Source: Dryomyza anilis
Taxonomy: Eukaryota > Arthropoda > Insecta > Diptera > Dryomyzidae
Reading direction: 5' to 3'
Assembly: GCA_951804985.1 (NCBI GenBank)
Contig: OX638134.1
Location: 78,967,679 to 79,031,678, forward strand
DNA length: 64,000 nucleotides
The translations under genes were made by a program, and so were the position numbers. Each line of letters opens with the position of its first letter. The stretch's first letter is position 1. Below the pieces are notes generated by a model that was not told where the DNA came from, did not search any database, and was given only the letters and a program-made list of their open reading frames with translations. Of the stretch, positions 51,120-60,605 are shown one piece after another.

Positions 51120-54023
51120 TATATTTATTTAAATTCAATATTCAGTTGAACATGGCCTCTATTTGACATCAGCAGTGGAAACCTATAGACGTCGGGTTCA
51201 AATCTGTGGACCTCTCCTTAATACCAGCAGCACTACTTCCTTTCGCGATTACATGTGCATAAATTATGACTATGTGTTTAAAATGATTCCGTACCATGGC
51301 TCTGTGGGCATATTTATATTGGTAATATGTTCTTAAATTTTTCATTAAAACTTCAGTTTTTCGCTAAAAATTCAATTTTTCACTATAAACTAAAATTTCA
51401 CTATAAATTGAATTTTTCACTAAACATTAAATTTTTCACTGAAAAATTCAATTTTCACTTAAAATTCAGTTTTCCACTAAAAATTCAATTTTTCATTCAA
51501 AATTGAATTTTTGACTAAAAATTAAATTTTTCACTAAATTTTACATTTTTCACTAAAAATTCAATTTTTCACTAAATTTTCAATTTTTCACTTAAAATTC
51601 AATTTTTCACTTAAAATTCAAATTTTCACTTAAAATTCAATTTTTCACTTAAAATTCAATTTTTCACTAAAAATTAAATTTTTCACTTAAAATTCAATTT
51701 TTCACTAAAAATTCAATTTTTCACTAAAAATTCAATTTTTCACTAAAAATTTAATTTTTCACTTAAAATACAATTTTTCACAAAAATTCAGTTTTCCACT
51801 AAAAATTCAATTTTTCATTCAAAATAGAACTTTTCACAGAAAAGAAAATTTTTCACTAAAAATTAATTTTTCACTTAAAATTCAGTTTTCCACTAAAAAT
51901 TCAATTTTTCATTCAAAATTGAATTTTTCACTAAATTTTCAATTTTTCATTAAAAATTCCATTTTTCACTAAAAATTCCATTTTCACTAAAAATTAAATA
52001 TTTCACTTCAAATTCAATTTGTTTAGTAAATATTCAATTTTTTACTAAAAATATAATTTTTCACTAAATTTTCAATTTTTCACTAAAAATTCAATTTCTC
52101 ATTAAAAATTCAATTTTTCACTAAAAATTAAATTGTTCAATAAAAATTCATTTTTTCACTAAAAATTTTATGTTTCACCGAAAATTCAATTTTTAACTTT
52201 CACTTAAAATTCAAATTTTCACTAAATTTTCAATTTTTCACTTAAAATTCAAATTTTCACATAAAATTCAAATTTTAACTAAAAAATTCAATTTTTCACT
52301 AAAAATGCAATTATTACTAAAAATTCAAATTTTCACTAAAAATTTAATTTTCACTAAAAATTTAATTTTTCACTAAAAATTAATTTTTTCACTAAAAATT
52401 CAATTTTTCACTAAAAATTTTATGTTTATTTTTTTTTTCATTCAAAATTGAATTTTTGGCTAAAAATTAAATTTTTCACTCAATTTTCAATTTTTCACTA
52501 AATTTTCAATTTTAACAACATTCAAATTTTCATATTTCACTAAAAATTCATTTTTTCTCTAAAAATTGATGTTTCACTTAAAATACAATTTTTCACTAAA
52601 AATTCAATTTTTCACTAAAAAGTCTATTTTTCACTAAAAATTCCATTTTTCACTAAAACTTTGATGTTTTACTTAAAATTCAATTTTTAACTAAAAATTC
52701 AATTTTTCACTAAAAATTCAATTTATCACTTAACATTCAAATTTTCACTAAAAAATTCATTTTTTCACTAAAAATTCAATTTTTTACTTAAAATTCAATT
52801 TTTCCCTAAAATTTTAAATTTCACTTAAAATTCCATTTTTTACTAGAAATTCAATTTTTAACTTAAAGAATACATTTTTCACAAATAATTCAATTTTCCA
52901 CCATAAATTCAAAATATCAAATTTTCACTTTTTAACTTTCACTAAAACTAAATATTTAATTTTTCACTGATATTTAATTTTTTTCATAATACATGTAAAA
53001 TTTTCTTAAAGATCATTAACGCCGCCTGCACTTTTATATGGAACTACATGGATATGTTTATAATGATGATTAGCAAGGGCATCTCCTATCGTTTTGAACA
53101 GATAACAATGCGAATTAATAGTTTGGTGGATAAGGAGGTGCCCGAGAGCATTTTCATCGAGATTCGTGAGCATTATGTGCAACTGTGCGAGCTGCTCGAC
53201 TACGTCGATGAGAATTTGTCCGGCATTATTTTATTATCCTGCATAAATAATATGTATTTTGTGTGCGTTCAGTTATTGTATATATTTAAGTGAGTATGTT
53301 GTTTAATTTAATTTTTACATTTTCCTAAATATTTGATATTTTTTATATTTTTAATTTTTTATTATTTTAATATTTATAACGTTTATTTTTAATCACTTAA
53401 ATTTTACATTAGTGAAGATCAAAAAATGCAAGAGTCTTTTTCTTGCAGTGCTTGGCAGACATTTTGATACAATAACAAGAACGACTGTTCCTGTTCTTGC
53501 ATTTTTCACCACTTTTCTCTCTCAATTTTTGCAGCAAATTACGTTGGCCCATCAACTACATCTACTTCTGGTACTCGCTGCTCTATCTGATCGGCCGCAC
53601 AGCCTTCGTCTTTCTGACAGCGGCCGCCATAAACGACGAGTCGAAGGGAGCGCTGAGTGTGCTGCGTCGCGTCTCCAATCGCACCTGGTGCATTGAGGTG
53701 TAACAACTACTAAAAATAAAACCAATAAAAATATTAAAATAAAAATTTTTCATTGCGGCGCCCCCCTGATACAGCTGGAACGCCTTATATTTCAAATGAC
53801 CACTCAGACCGTCGCGCTGTCCGGCAAAAAGTTCTACTTTCTGACGCGTCGACTGCTCTTTGGCGTAAGTTTTCTAGAGTTGCCACCTATTTATGAAATT
53901 TTTGATATCTGTCAATCATTATCAACTTTACAGATGGCCGGCACGATTGTCACCTACGAACTGGTGCTGCTGCAGTTCGATGAGCCGAACCGCGCCAAGG
54001 GACTGCCGGAGCTTTGTGCTTAG
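43711..54023 (+). CDS. Sugar gustatory receptor, Gr64-type, first of the tandem
   Basis: Eight exons (43711-43975, 49530-49721, 50476-50670, 51146-51321, 53012-53289, 53535-53697, 53775-53864, 53934-54023) join to 1449 nt, 482 aa. Recognisable parts are IFQRAVCP spliced to ILIIGQCFAVMPV (TM1), the RWPHLMRYWTKTELIF loop, NNMYFVCVQLLYIF, WPINYIYFWYSLLYLIGRTA, and the TM7 signature TIVTYELVLLQF complete with QF. The 88-residue N-terminal region has a PSPLPPPITP stretch. Exon 5 equals the sum of two exons in both other complete receptors (123+155=278 nt), so one intron has been lost cleanly. Intron 1 (5.6 kb) holds a LINE, a SINE and inverted-repeat elements; intron 4 is minisatellite. As a fly sugar receptor it should act as part of a cation channel in gustatory neurons. 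Orthology to a specific Gr64 gene is not decided. Confidence 0.9.
43976..45168. other. Intron 1 of the second receptor, left part
   Basis: AT-rich intron sequence. At about 44935-45065 a loose GATTGGAAT/GGTTGGGAT repeat appears (G-rich on the plus strand); a similar patch is at 48040-48090. Confidence 0.5.
45181..46920 (-). mobile_element. 5'-truncated RTE-like LINE with an open reverse transcriptase frame
   Basis: The minus strand carries one uninterrupted frame, about 577 codons from the element plus 13 from flanking DNA, ending at TAA 45186-45188. It has the reverse transcriptase blocks NYRGISLLN, YQCGFRPGKSTIDQIF, LLVDYKPAF (motif A Asp present), GFRQGDSLS and the catalytic AYADD box. 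The usual C-terminal LYGAETWTL and RWLGHVERM segments follow. The pattern fits arthropod RTE-like elements. The N-terminal endonuclease is missing, so the copy is truncated and cannot move by itself. Its 3' tail is short AAGT repeats, and the stop codon falls inside that tail. GTTTTATGAATA flanks both ends (45169-45180; 46921-46932) as a target-site duplication. An intact frame implies recent insertion, antisense to the host gene. Confidence 0.85.
46985..47230. repeat. Worn patch of the 19-bp minisatellite
   Basis: TTCACTAAAAATTCAATTTT-type units with many substitutions and A-run expansions. It is the least regular member of the family in the window. Confidence 0.6.
47368..47790 (+). mobile_element. 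tRNA-derived SINE, copy C (interrupted)
   Basis: The tRNA-like head (CGTCGGTAGCTCAAGGTTAG) is at the left and the body resumes at about 47540 with GAACTGGGGCTAACAACATC. About 120 bp of unrelated AT-rich sequence lies between. The tail ends AAACTATTATTATTATG. It is the only copy of the four on the plus strand. Confidence 0.75.
48217..48476. mobile_element. Possible small inverted-repeat element
   Basis: The left side has GAATGTGTTC, the right GAACACATT. Inside, CTAGTGTAAAAAAGAACG pairs imperfectly with CGTTCTTTTTTTACATTAAC. The right edge adjoins TTTTTTCTGTGTT, the end motif of the ACACAGAAAAAA family. Weakly supported as a unit. Confidence 0.35.
48707..49273. mobile_element. 567-bp element with duplicated palindromic core
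   Basis: Ends are GTACACAGAAAAAAATCGAC and the inverse of GTACACATAAAAAATAATCG. The core is a roughly 210-bp palindrome, with ATTCATATTAGCGAACGCAA opposing TTTGCTAATATGAAT. It is present twice in direct tandem, offset 246 bp (48751 and 48997). Non-coding, in intron 1 of the second receptor. Confidence 0.65.
50935..51140. repeat. TTTA microsatellite in receptor intron 3
   Basis: Runs of TTTA and TTTAATTTATTA, including some 15 perfect TTTA units near 51060-51120. It ends just before the acceptor at 51145. Confidence 0.9.
51345..52985. repeat. 19-bp minisatellite in intron 4 of the second receptor
   Basis: About 1.6 kb of the same AATTCAATTTTTCACTAAA family, here with many TTTTTCACTTAAAATTCAA and ..TTTCCACTAAAAATTCAG variants that are rare in the other arrays. 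It fills the intron between 51322 and 53011 almost from splice site to splice site. Confidence 0.95.
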
Positions 54024-54250
54024 AAAGCTATTAAGCAGTGGTGTGCCTGCCTCAACTGACAGCTGTTACACCTAGTTACGCCCTTGAGAAGAATTTAAAT
54101 TGTTTACATTGGCGCTCATTTGAAAGTTTGACATTTTATGCTCCACAAACACGATTTTTTATTTTTAAAATTAGCAACACGCAGCCCCCGATATGTATCT
54201 CTTTCTATCTGTCTGGTCTGCGCATTTTGCTCAGGTTTTAGTTAAGTTTG

Positions 54251-54256
54251 AATAAA
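54251..54256 (+). terminator. Poly(A) signal between receptors two and three
   Basis: AATAAA 228 bp after the second receptor's stop and only 57 bp before the next start codon. If used, it leaves almost no room for an independent promoter of the next gene. Confidence 0.5.
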
Positions 54257-54312
54257 TTGCTGTTGCATTTGCAAATAGTTTTGTTTTAGTTTGTGTATCT
54301 CGTGTTGAACTC

Positions 54313-57300
54313 ATGGAGGCGGCAGATCAAACTTTTCATCAATCGATTACGAAAAGTAATAAAATTCGTTTGAATTTTTAGAAAATGTTTTTTTTTTTAA
54401 ATAATTTTAATAAAGTTCTAAAAACTTAAATAATATATATATATTAAATAAATTATATATTTATTTGAATTTATTAATTTTAGTTTTTAAACGTTTTGTA
54501 TTTTCTTCAAGTTTTGTTTTTCTCGCAATTGTTTGCACTGCTACCCGTTTCAAATGTTTTATCGCATAATGTCTTGGATCTGCGCTATAAGTGGCTTAGT
54601 TTTCATACTATTTATAGTGGTCTCATTATGACAGCAAATGTGCTGGAATTTGGCACCGTCATTAAGTTGGTTTTTAAGGATGGCATTAATTTTCATACCT
54701 CTGGTGAGTAAATTCAGTTTTGTAAAACTTGATTTATTTATTGGCATGTTTTAATTTGTTGAAAGCTTTTATTTACTCGGTATGCAGTATTTCTGAAAGT
54801 TTTTTTGTATGTTTATTGCATTAATTTTTGTAAAATTTTATTACAGAGCTTAAAGCACTTATAACTACTCAAGTTAATAACTATTTGCGATCTCTTTGAA
54901 AGATTTTATAAGAATTTTAAAAGCTTTTTTTAGCTTTTGAAAGCTCTGTGGAAATTTGTAAAAGCTCTTTGAAATCTTTAAATACTTTCAAGTTTTAAAA
55001 ACTGCGTAACTTTCACATTTCTCAACATTTAATTTTTTTTGTGCTAAAGCTTTCATAGTAAAACTCATTAAAATATTTTTGAATGCTTTTTTATAGCTTT
55101 TAAAAGCTCTTAAACTTTTGTATTAAAACTTTTATATTTCAGTTTTTCTTTTAAAGCATTCAAGCATTTTTAACAAAGCTTTTATATTAAAATAGTTGCA
55201 TTAAAGCTTTTGTATTAATGCTTTTGTATTCAAAATTTCGTATTCAAACTTTTGTAGTAAAATTTTCATCTTAAAGGTTTTCTAATTTAAAGTTGTGTAC
55301 TGAAGATTTCTTTTAAAGTATTCAAGCTTTTTAATACAGCTTTTATATTTAAATATTTGTATTAAATCTTTTGTATTAAACATTTTTTATTCAATCTTTT
55401 GTATTCAAGTTTTCATCTAAAAGCTTTTTCATTTAAACTTTTGCATTAAAGCTTTTGTATTGACTATTTTTTAACAAAGCTTTTGTTAATGCTTTTGTAT
55501 AAAAAAAATTCGTATTCAAACTTTTGTATTCAAGTTTTCATCTAAAAGCTTTTTCATTTAAACTTTTGTTTAAAAGCTTTTGCATTTCAGATTTTTCTTT
55601 TAAAGCATACAAGCTTATGTGTTCCAGCATTTGTAGCAATGCTTTTCTATTAAAATAGTTGCATTAAAGCTTTTGTATTAATGCTTTTGTATTTAAAATT
55701 TCGTATTCAGATTTCTTTTAAAGCATTAAAGCTTTTTCAATACAGCTTTTATATTTAAATATTTGTATTAAAGCTTTTGTATTAAACATTTTTTATTAAA
55801 GTTTTCATCTAAAAGCTTTTTCATTTAAACTTTTGTAGTCAATACTTTTTTAACAAAGCTTTTATTTGAAAATATTTATTTTAAGACTTTTGTAATAAAG
55901 CTTTTGTGACAAAGCTTTAGTATTAAAGCTTTTATATTAAAGATTTTGTATTTAAGCTTTTTTTATGAAAGAATGTTGTATTCAACTTTTTTATTACAGT
56001 TTTCATCTAAAAGTCGTAACTTTCAAATGTGTACCCAAATTATTGTACACACTACCTACTCATTTTAGTGCATAGAAACTAATTTCAGATGCTAAAACTC
56101 ACAACATTTAAATTTATCTTATTATATAATTCATTTCTCTTATTATATAACTCAAAAACATATAGCTCCGAAGCACATTAAATCGTAAAGCACATAAAAT
56201 CATAAAATAAATATATATCATAAATAAACCACACACACATTATGTAGGTACCCTGTCCCTCTTTGTGGTCTGCCTGCTGGAGCATTTGTATTTTTGGCGT
56301 TTGGCCACCAAATGGCCAACACTCATGCAGCGTTGGCGACGTGTCGAGGACATTTTCCTGCGTCCGCCTTATCGCTACTATGCGTCCTACAACATGAAGT
56401 TACGTATCCACGCACTGACATTTGCCGTGATGTTCGGCGCACTTGGTAACAGAAGTCGGTCACAGTGATGGCCAAAAAATATGCTTAATTGTAATTTATT
56501 TTTTCAGTGGAGCACATGGTGCTGGTGTACAATTCATTCGATAAGAGCGGACGTGAAATGGAACAGTGCCATTTGAACATTAGCTACTGGGAGGTGCTTT
56601 ATAGGCGCGAGCGCATTCACCTATATTTGGTGTTGCCATATCGAGGTTGGCTGCTGCCATTTATGGAGGTAAGTTTTATATAAATATTTAAAACATATTA
56701 TTTACACATAAATTATGTATTATTTAGTGGGTCAACTTGACCTTAGCCTATCCACGTTCTTTTACCGATGCTTTTATTATTTGTCTAAGTATTGGACTTG
56801 CGACCAGATTTCATCAGCTCTATGAACGCATTAAGGCGGCACATGAAAAGGTTGTAATTTTTTGAGAATATTTTTGAATTAATTTTATATTAATCTCCAG
56901 GCGATGCCCGATATTTTCTGGACTGAAATTTGTTTGCATTATTTGAGTCTGAAGCAATTGCTGTGTATTTTAAATCAGGAGATTTCTGCCTTGATACTGT
57001 TGGCCTGCAGCAACAACATGTACTTTATTTGTTTTCAGTTATTCAATAGTTTTCAGTAAGTTTTTAAATATTTAGCACATATTTTAATCCTGATAAAAGC
57101 TGTAGAAATTTTTATTTAAAAAAAAAAACAATAAAACAATACACTAATATTTTGAGCTCCTGTATGAAAGATTTGTATAAAAGCTTTTACATGAAAGCTT
57201 TTTTATGAAGTTTCATATAAAAGGTTTTATATCAAAGAGTGGTTTAAATCTTTACCATAAGAGATTTACATAAAAGCTTTTAAATGAAAACTTTTAAAAT

Positions 57301-59136
57301 ATACATTTTCTAAAAGCTAAATGCCTTTAATAAAAGCTTTAAAATTTAAGTATTTCATAAAAGCTTATAAAATCATTTTATAAAAGCTTAAAAATCATTT
57401 CATGAACGGTTAAACATTTAATCTTATATTATATTTAAGCTTTCATTTTAACTTCTTGTTTAGGAAATATTTTTGTAAAAGATTTCTATAAAAGCTTTCA
57501 AATGAAAACTTTTTCAATATGCTTTTTATAATGAAAGATATACATTATTCCAAAAGCCTTATTTTGTAAAAGTTTGATAGTTAAAGCATTTCATAAAAGC
57601 TTTTAAATTTATGTTTTTTTTAATCTTTTTAATTTAAATAAATGTTTGTAGAAGCTTTTAAATGAAAGCTTTCAAAAAAAGCTTCTCATAAAAACATTTC
57701 CTACAAAAGATGTTTATAACAGATTTTTAATGCAATCTGTATAAAAAAATATTTTGAAATAAAAAATACATTTTTTTATAAAATATTCTATAAAAAAATT
57801 ATAAATGCCATTATAAAAAACTTTTATCAAAAGCTCTTATATCACTTAATTGGTTCAAAATAAAAAAAAAACTCTTCAATGAAAGAACCTTTTAGAAAAG
57901 TTCGTCATACAAAATTTGCAACAAAAGCTTTTTATAAAAGCTTTTAAATTAATGTTACATACAAATTTTTAAATTAAAGCTTTTTCAAGGTTTTTATAAA
58001 AGCTTTCATATACATTTTTTATTAAAACTTTCGTGTAAATATTTTTATATAAGCTTTTATGAAACTACTATAATAAACTTTTTACAAAAGTTCTTATATC
58101 ACATCAAACATTGAAAATAAAAAAAGGGTTTTATGAAAAACAACTTTTAAATAAAAAGCTTTTAATAAAATTTTACAAACAAAAGCTTTTTATAAAAGCT
58201 TTTAAATTAAAGCTTTACAAAAAGTTACGAAATGAAGGCTTTTTCCAGATTTTGTTATAGAAGCTTTCATATACATTTTAATGAAACTACTATAAAAAAA
58301 GCTTTTAAATAACTTTAATTTTTCAAAAAAAAAAATCTTTCCTATGAAGGACCTTTTATATAAGTTCCATACTCATTACTTTATAAATACTCTCAAAAGG
58401 ATTTGAAATATACTTTTCTTTTATAATGAACAACTACACATTTTAATAAAATCTAGAACATTTTTTCAAATATCGCTTTCAGAAACATAGGTGTCGATTT
58501 GATCGCTGTGCTCGTCTTTTGGTACTCATTACTCTACGCCATCGCACGCACATTGCTGACACTTTACATCGCCGCCACTGTTAATGACTACAGTCGTAAA
58601 ATATTGGCAACGTTGCGAGATGTACCATCCAAGTCGTGGAACAACGAGGTAAGTGTCAAAAAGGCATTTTATTGAATAGCTTAAATCATTCATTTGGTGC
58701 CTCTAAATCCGGTCGCCTGTCTGTCGCACGCCATTCATCATGAACTGAATCTGGATTCGTTTTGCTGTTTATACCTGAAATTCAGTTGCAACGTTTTAGT
58801 CAGCAACTCGCGGTGGACATGACCGCATTCTCGGGTAACGGTCTGTTCTTTATGACTCGCAAACTCATATTGGCGGTAAGCTTCTTGGTTTTTGGTGCTT
58901 GGAGTTCAAGTTGTTGGTTTTTAATATTATTGCTGTTACAGATGGTTAGCACCATCGTCACCTACGAGTTAATGGTGACAGATGTGATTAATAAGGGCTC
59001 TATCAGGCAGCAGACAGACTATTGCTCCCAGTACTGGATGGTTGTGGCTGAAACTAATGCCGCAGATGTCGTCTATGATAATGAGGAGGAGGAGAAAATT
59101 TATGTCTGGTACGACGAGTTGGATCTGTATTCGTGA
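54313..59136 (+). CDS. Sugar gustatory receptor, Gr64-type, second of the tandem
   Basis: Nine exons (54313-54355, 54512-54703, 56248-56445, 56508-56668, 56728-56850, 56901-57055, 58483-58648, 58786-58875, 58942-59136) join to 1323 nt, 440 aa. Exon 1 is tiny (MEAADQTFHQSITK), so the cytosolic N-terminus is about 14 residues against 88-99 in its neighbours. Further marks are ILFFSQLFALLPV (TM1), the KWPTLMQRW loop, NNMYFICFQLF, WYSLLYAIARTLLTLYIAA, and the SGNGLFFMTRKLIL block. The last exon is unusual. TIVTYELM is followed by VTDVINKG instead of the VLLQF expected, so the TYhhhhhQF signature is broken, and an acidic tail runs about 45 residues further. The frame is open and the splice sites good, so it is not an obvious pseudogene. 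It starts 290 bp after the previous receptor's stop. Confidence 0.88.
54860..56000. repeat. AAAAGCTTTT-rich repeat field 2 (receptor intron 2)
   Basis: Units such as TATTAAAGCTTTTGTATTAA at irregular spacing, filling most of the 1.5-kb intron 54704-56247. On the plus strand the AAAGCTTTTGTATT form dominates, unlike field 1. Confidence 0.75.
57170..58400. repeat. AAAAGCTTTT-rich repeat field 3 (receptor intron 6)
   Basis: Units such as CATAAAAGCTTTTAAATGAA within intron 57056-58482. Here TATAAAAGCTTTTAAA forms dominate. Confidence 0.75.
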
Positions 59137-59256
59137 AGGTCATTGTACGTGCGGCATTCTTACTGACTTTTTGTCTGTCTATCATGCAAATATGTCTGTT
59201 CATTTAATTACGTTAAATACGTCTAGTAAAAGGTTATTATTTACGAGTGCGCATTA

Positions 59257-59267
59257 AATAAAATAAA
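59257..59267 (+). terminator. Poly(A) signal of the third receptor
   Basis: Two overlapping AATAAA hexamers about 120 bp after the stop at 59136. Confidence 0.6.
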
Positions 59268-59369
59268 GCTCTTGATATTTAATGCGAGAGTTTAAATAAA
59301 TAGTTGTAAAACATTTATTTACTAATTTAGATATTTCTTAAAAAAAAGTGAAAAATGAAGTGAACTACA

Positions 59370-60260
59370 TGATTGACTTTAAAAGCTTTTGTTTAACAGT
59401 TTTATATTAAAGCTTATGTATTCAAGCTGTTATAGCTTTTAATTGTGTATTAATGTTTTTATAAAAATAAAAACTTTTGTTTTTTTGTTTATAAAAAAGC
59501 TTTTATATTACAACTTTTGTAGCAAAAATTTGTCATTGAAGCTTTCGTATTCACGTTTTTGTATAAAAGCATTTATGAAAAGAGCTTTTGTATAAAGCCT
59601 TTCCTATACATGGTTTTGTATGAACATTTTTATATTCAAACTTTTTATTAAAGCTTTTATATACAACTATTGCATTAAAGCTATTATATTAAAACTTATG
59701 TATTGAAGCTTTTGTATTAAAGAATTTGTATTAAAGATTTGGTTTTAGAGCTGGAGCCGTATAAAAAAGATTTTATTTTAAATCTTTTAAAAAATCGTTT
59801 ATAAAAAAAAGCTTTTTTAAAAAAGAGTTTTTGTAATAAAGCTTTTATAAAAAAAAGCTTTTGTAGTAAAGTTTGCATACAATCAAATTTTGAAAATGTT
59901 ATTAAGTTTTTATACAAATAGCTTTTTTAATAACCTTTTTTTTAATAAAACTTTTCTTTTCAAGATTTTGTATTCAGATTCTCGTATTAAAGAGAATCTG
60001 AAGCTCTTGTTTCAGAGCTTTTTTTAAATCTTTTTTTTAAATAAAAAAAGTTTTCTAAAACAGCTTTTGTAATAAATCTTTAAAAAAGCTTTTGTAATAA
60101 ATCTTTAAAAAAGCTTTTGAATTAAGCTTTAAAAAAGCCTTTATAATAGAGCTTTAAAAAAAGCTTTTGTAATAAAGCTTTAAAAAAGCTTTTTTAATAA
60201 AGTTCTGATACAACATTTGTAAAAAGTTAGTTTTTCTTAACGCTTTTGTATTCAAAAAAT
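59370..60260. repeat. AAAAGCTTTT-rich repeat field 4 (intergenic)
   Basis: Same palindromic repeat in the 1.47-kb spacer between the third and fourth receptors, with TAAAAAAGCTTTTGTAATAA units in a short regular run near 60080-60190. Confidence 0.75.
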
Positions 60261-60605
60261 TTTTATTAAAGAGATCCTCTACATAAAATTTGTCTCACTC
60301 CTAAAATGTAACTTAAAATGCTCTACCAGTAATTTGTGTTATCCTATCTTAAATCTAAAATCATTTAAATGCGTGTCATTTATACATACACAAAACGAAA
60401 AAAAGTTAAATAAAATCCACACGCAAACCAAAAAACAAAAAAAACTGCAACAATTTATGTCGACTCATGAAAACCACACAAATGCTGCCAAAAATCCGAC
60501 CACCATTAGATTTTTATAGTCGGTGGCGTGCAATAGAACCCACTTGGTGTCTACAACAAAACTGTGTGATTTTCGCGAATTCAAGTGGAAAATAATAGAC
60601 GCAAA

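Noticed and set aside
53412..53696. Alternative frames over receptor exon 6
   Set aside because: Only the frame giving WPINYIYFWYSLLYLIGRTA joins to neighbouring exons in phase and matches the paralogues.
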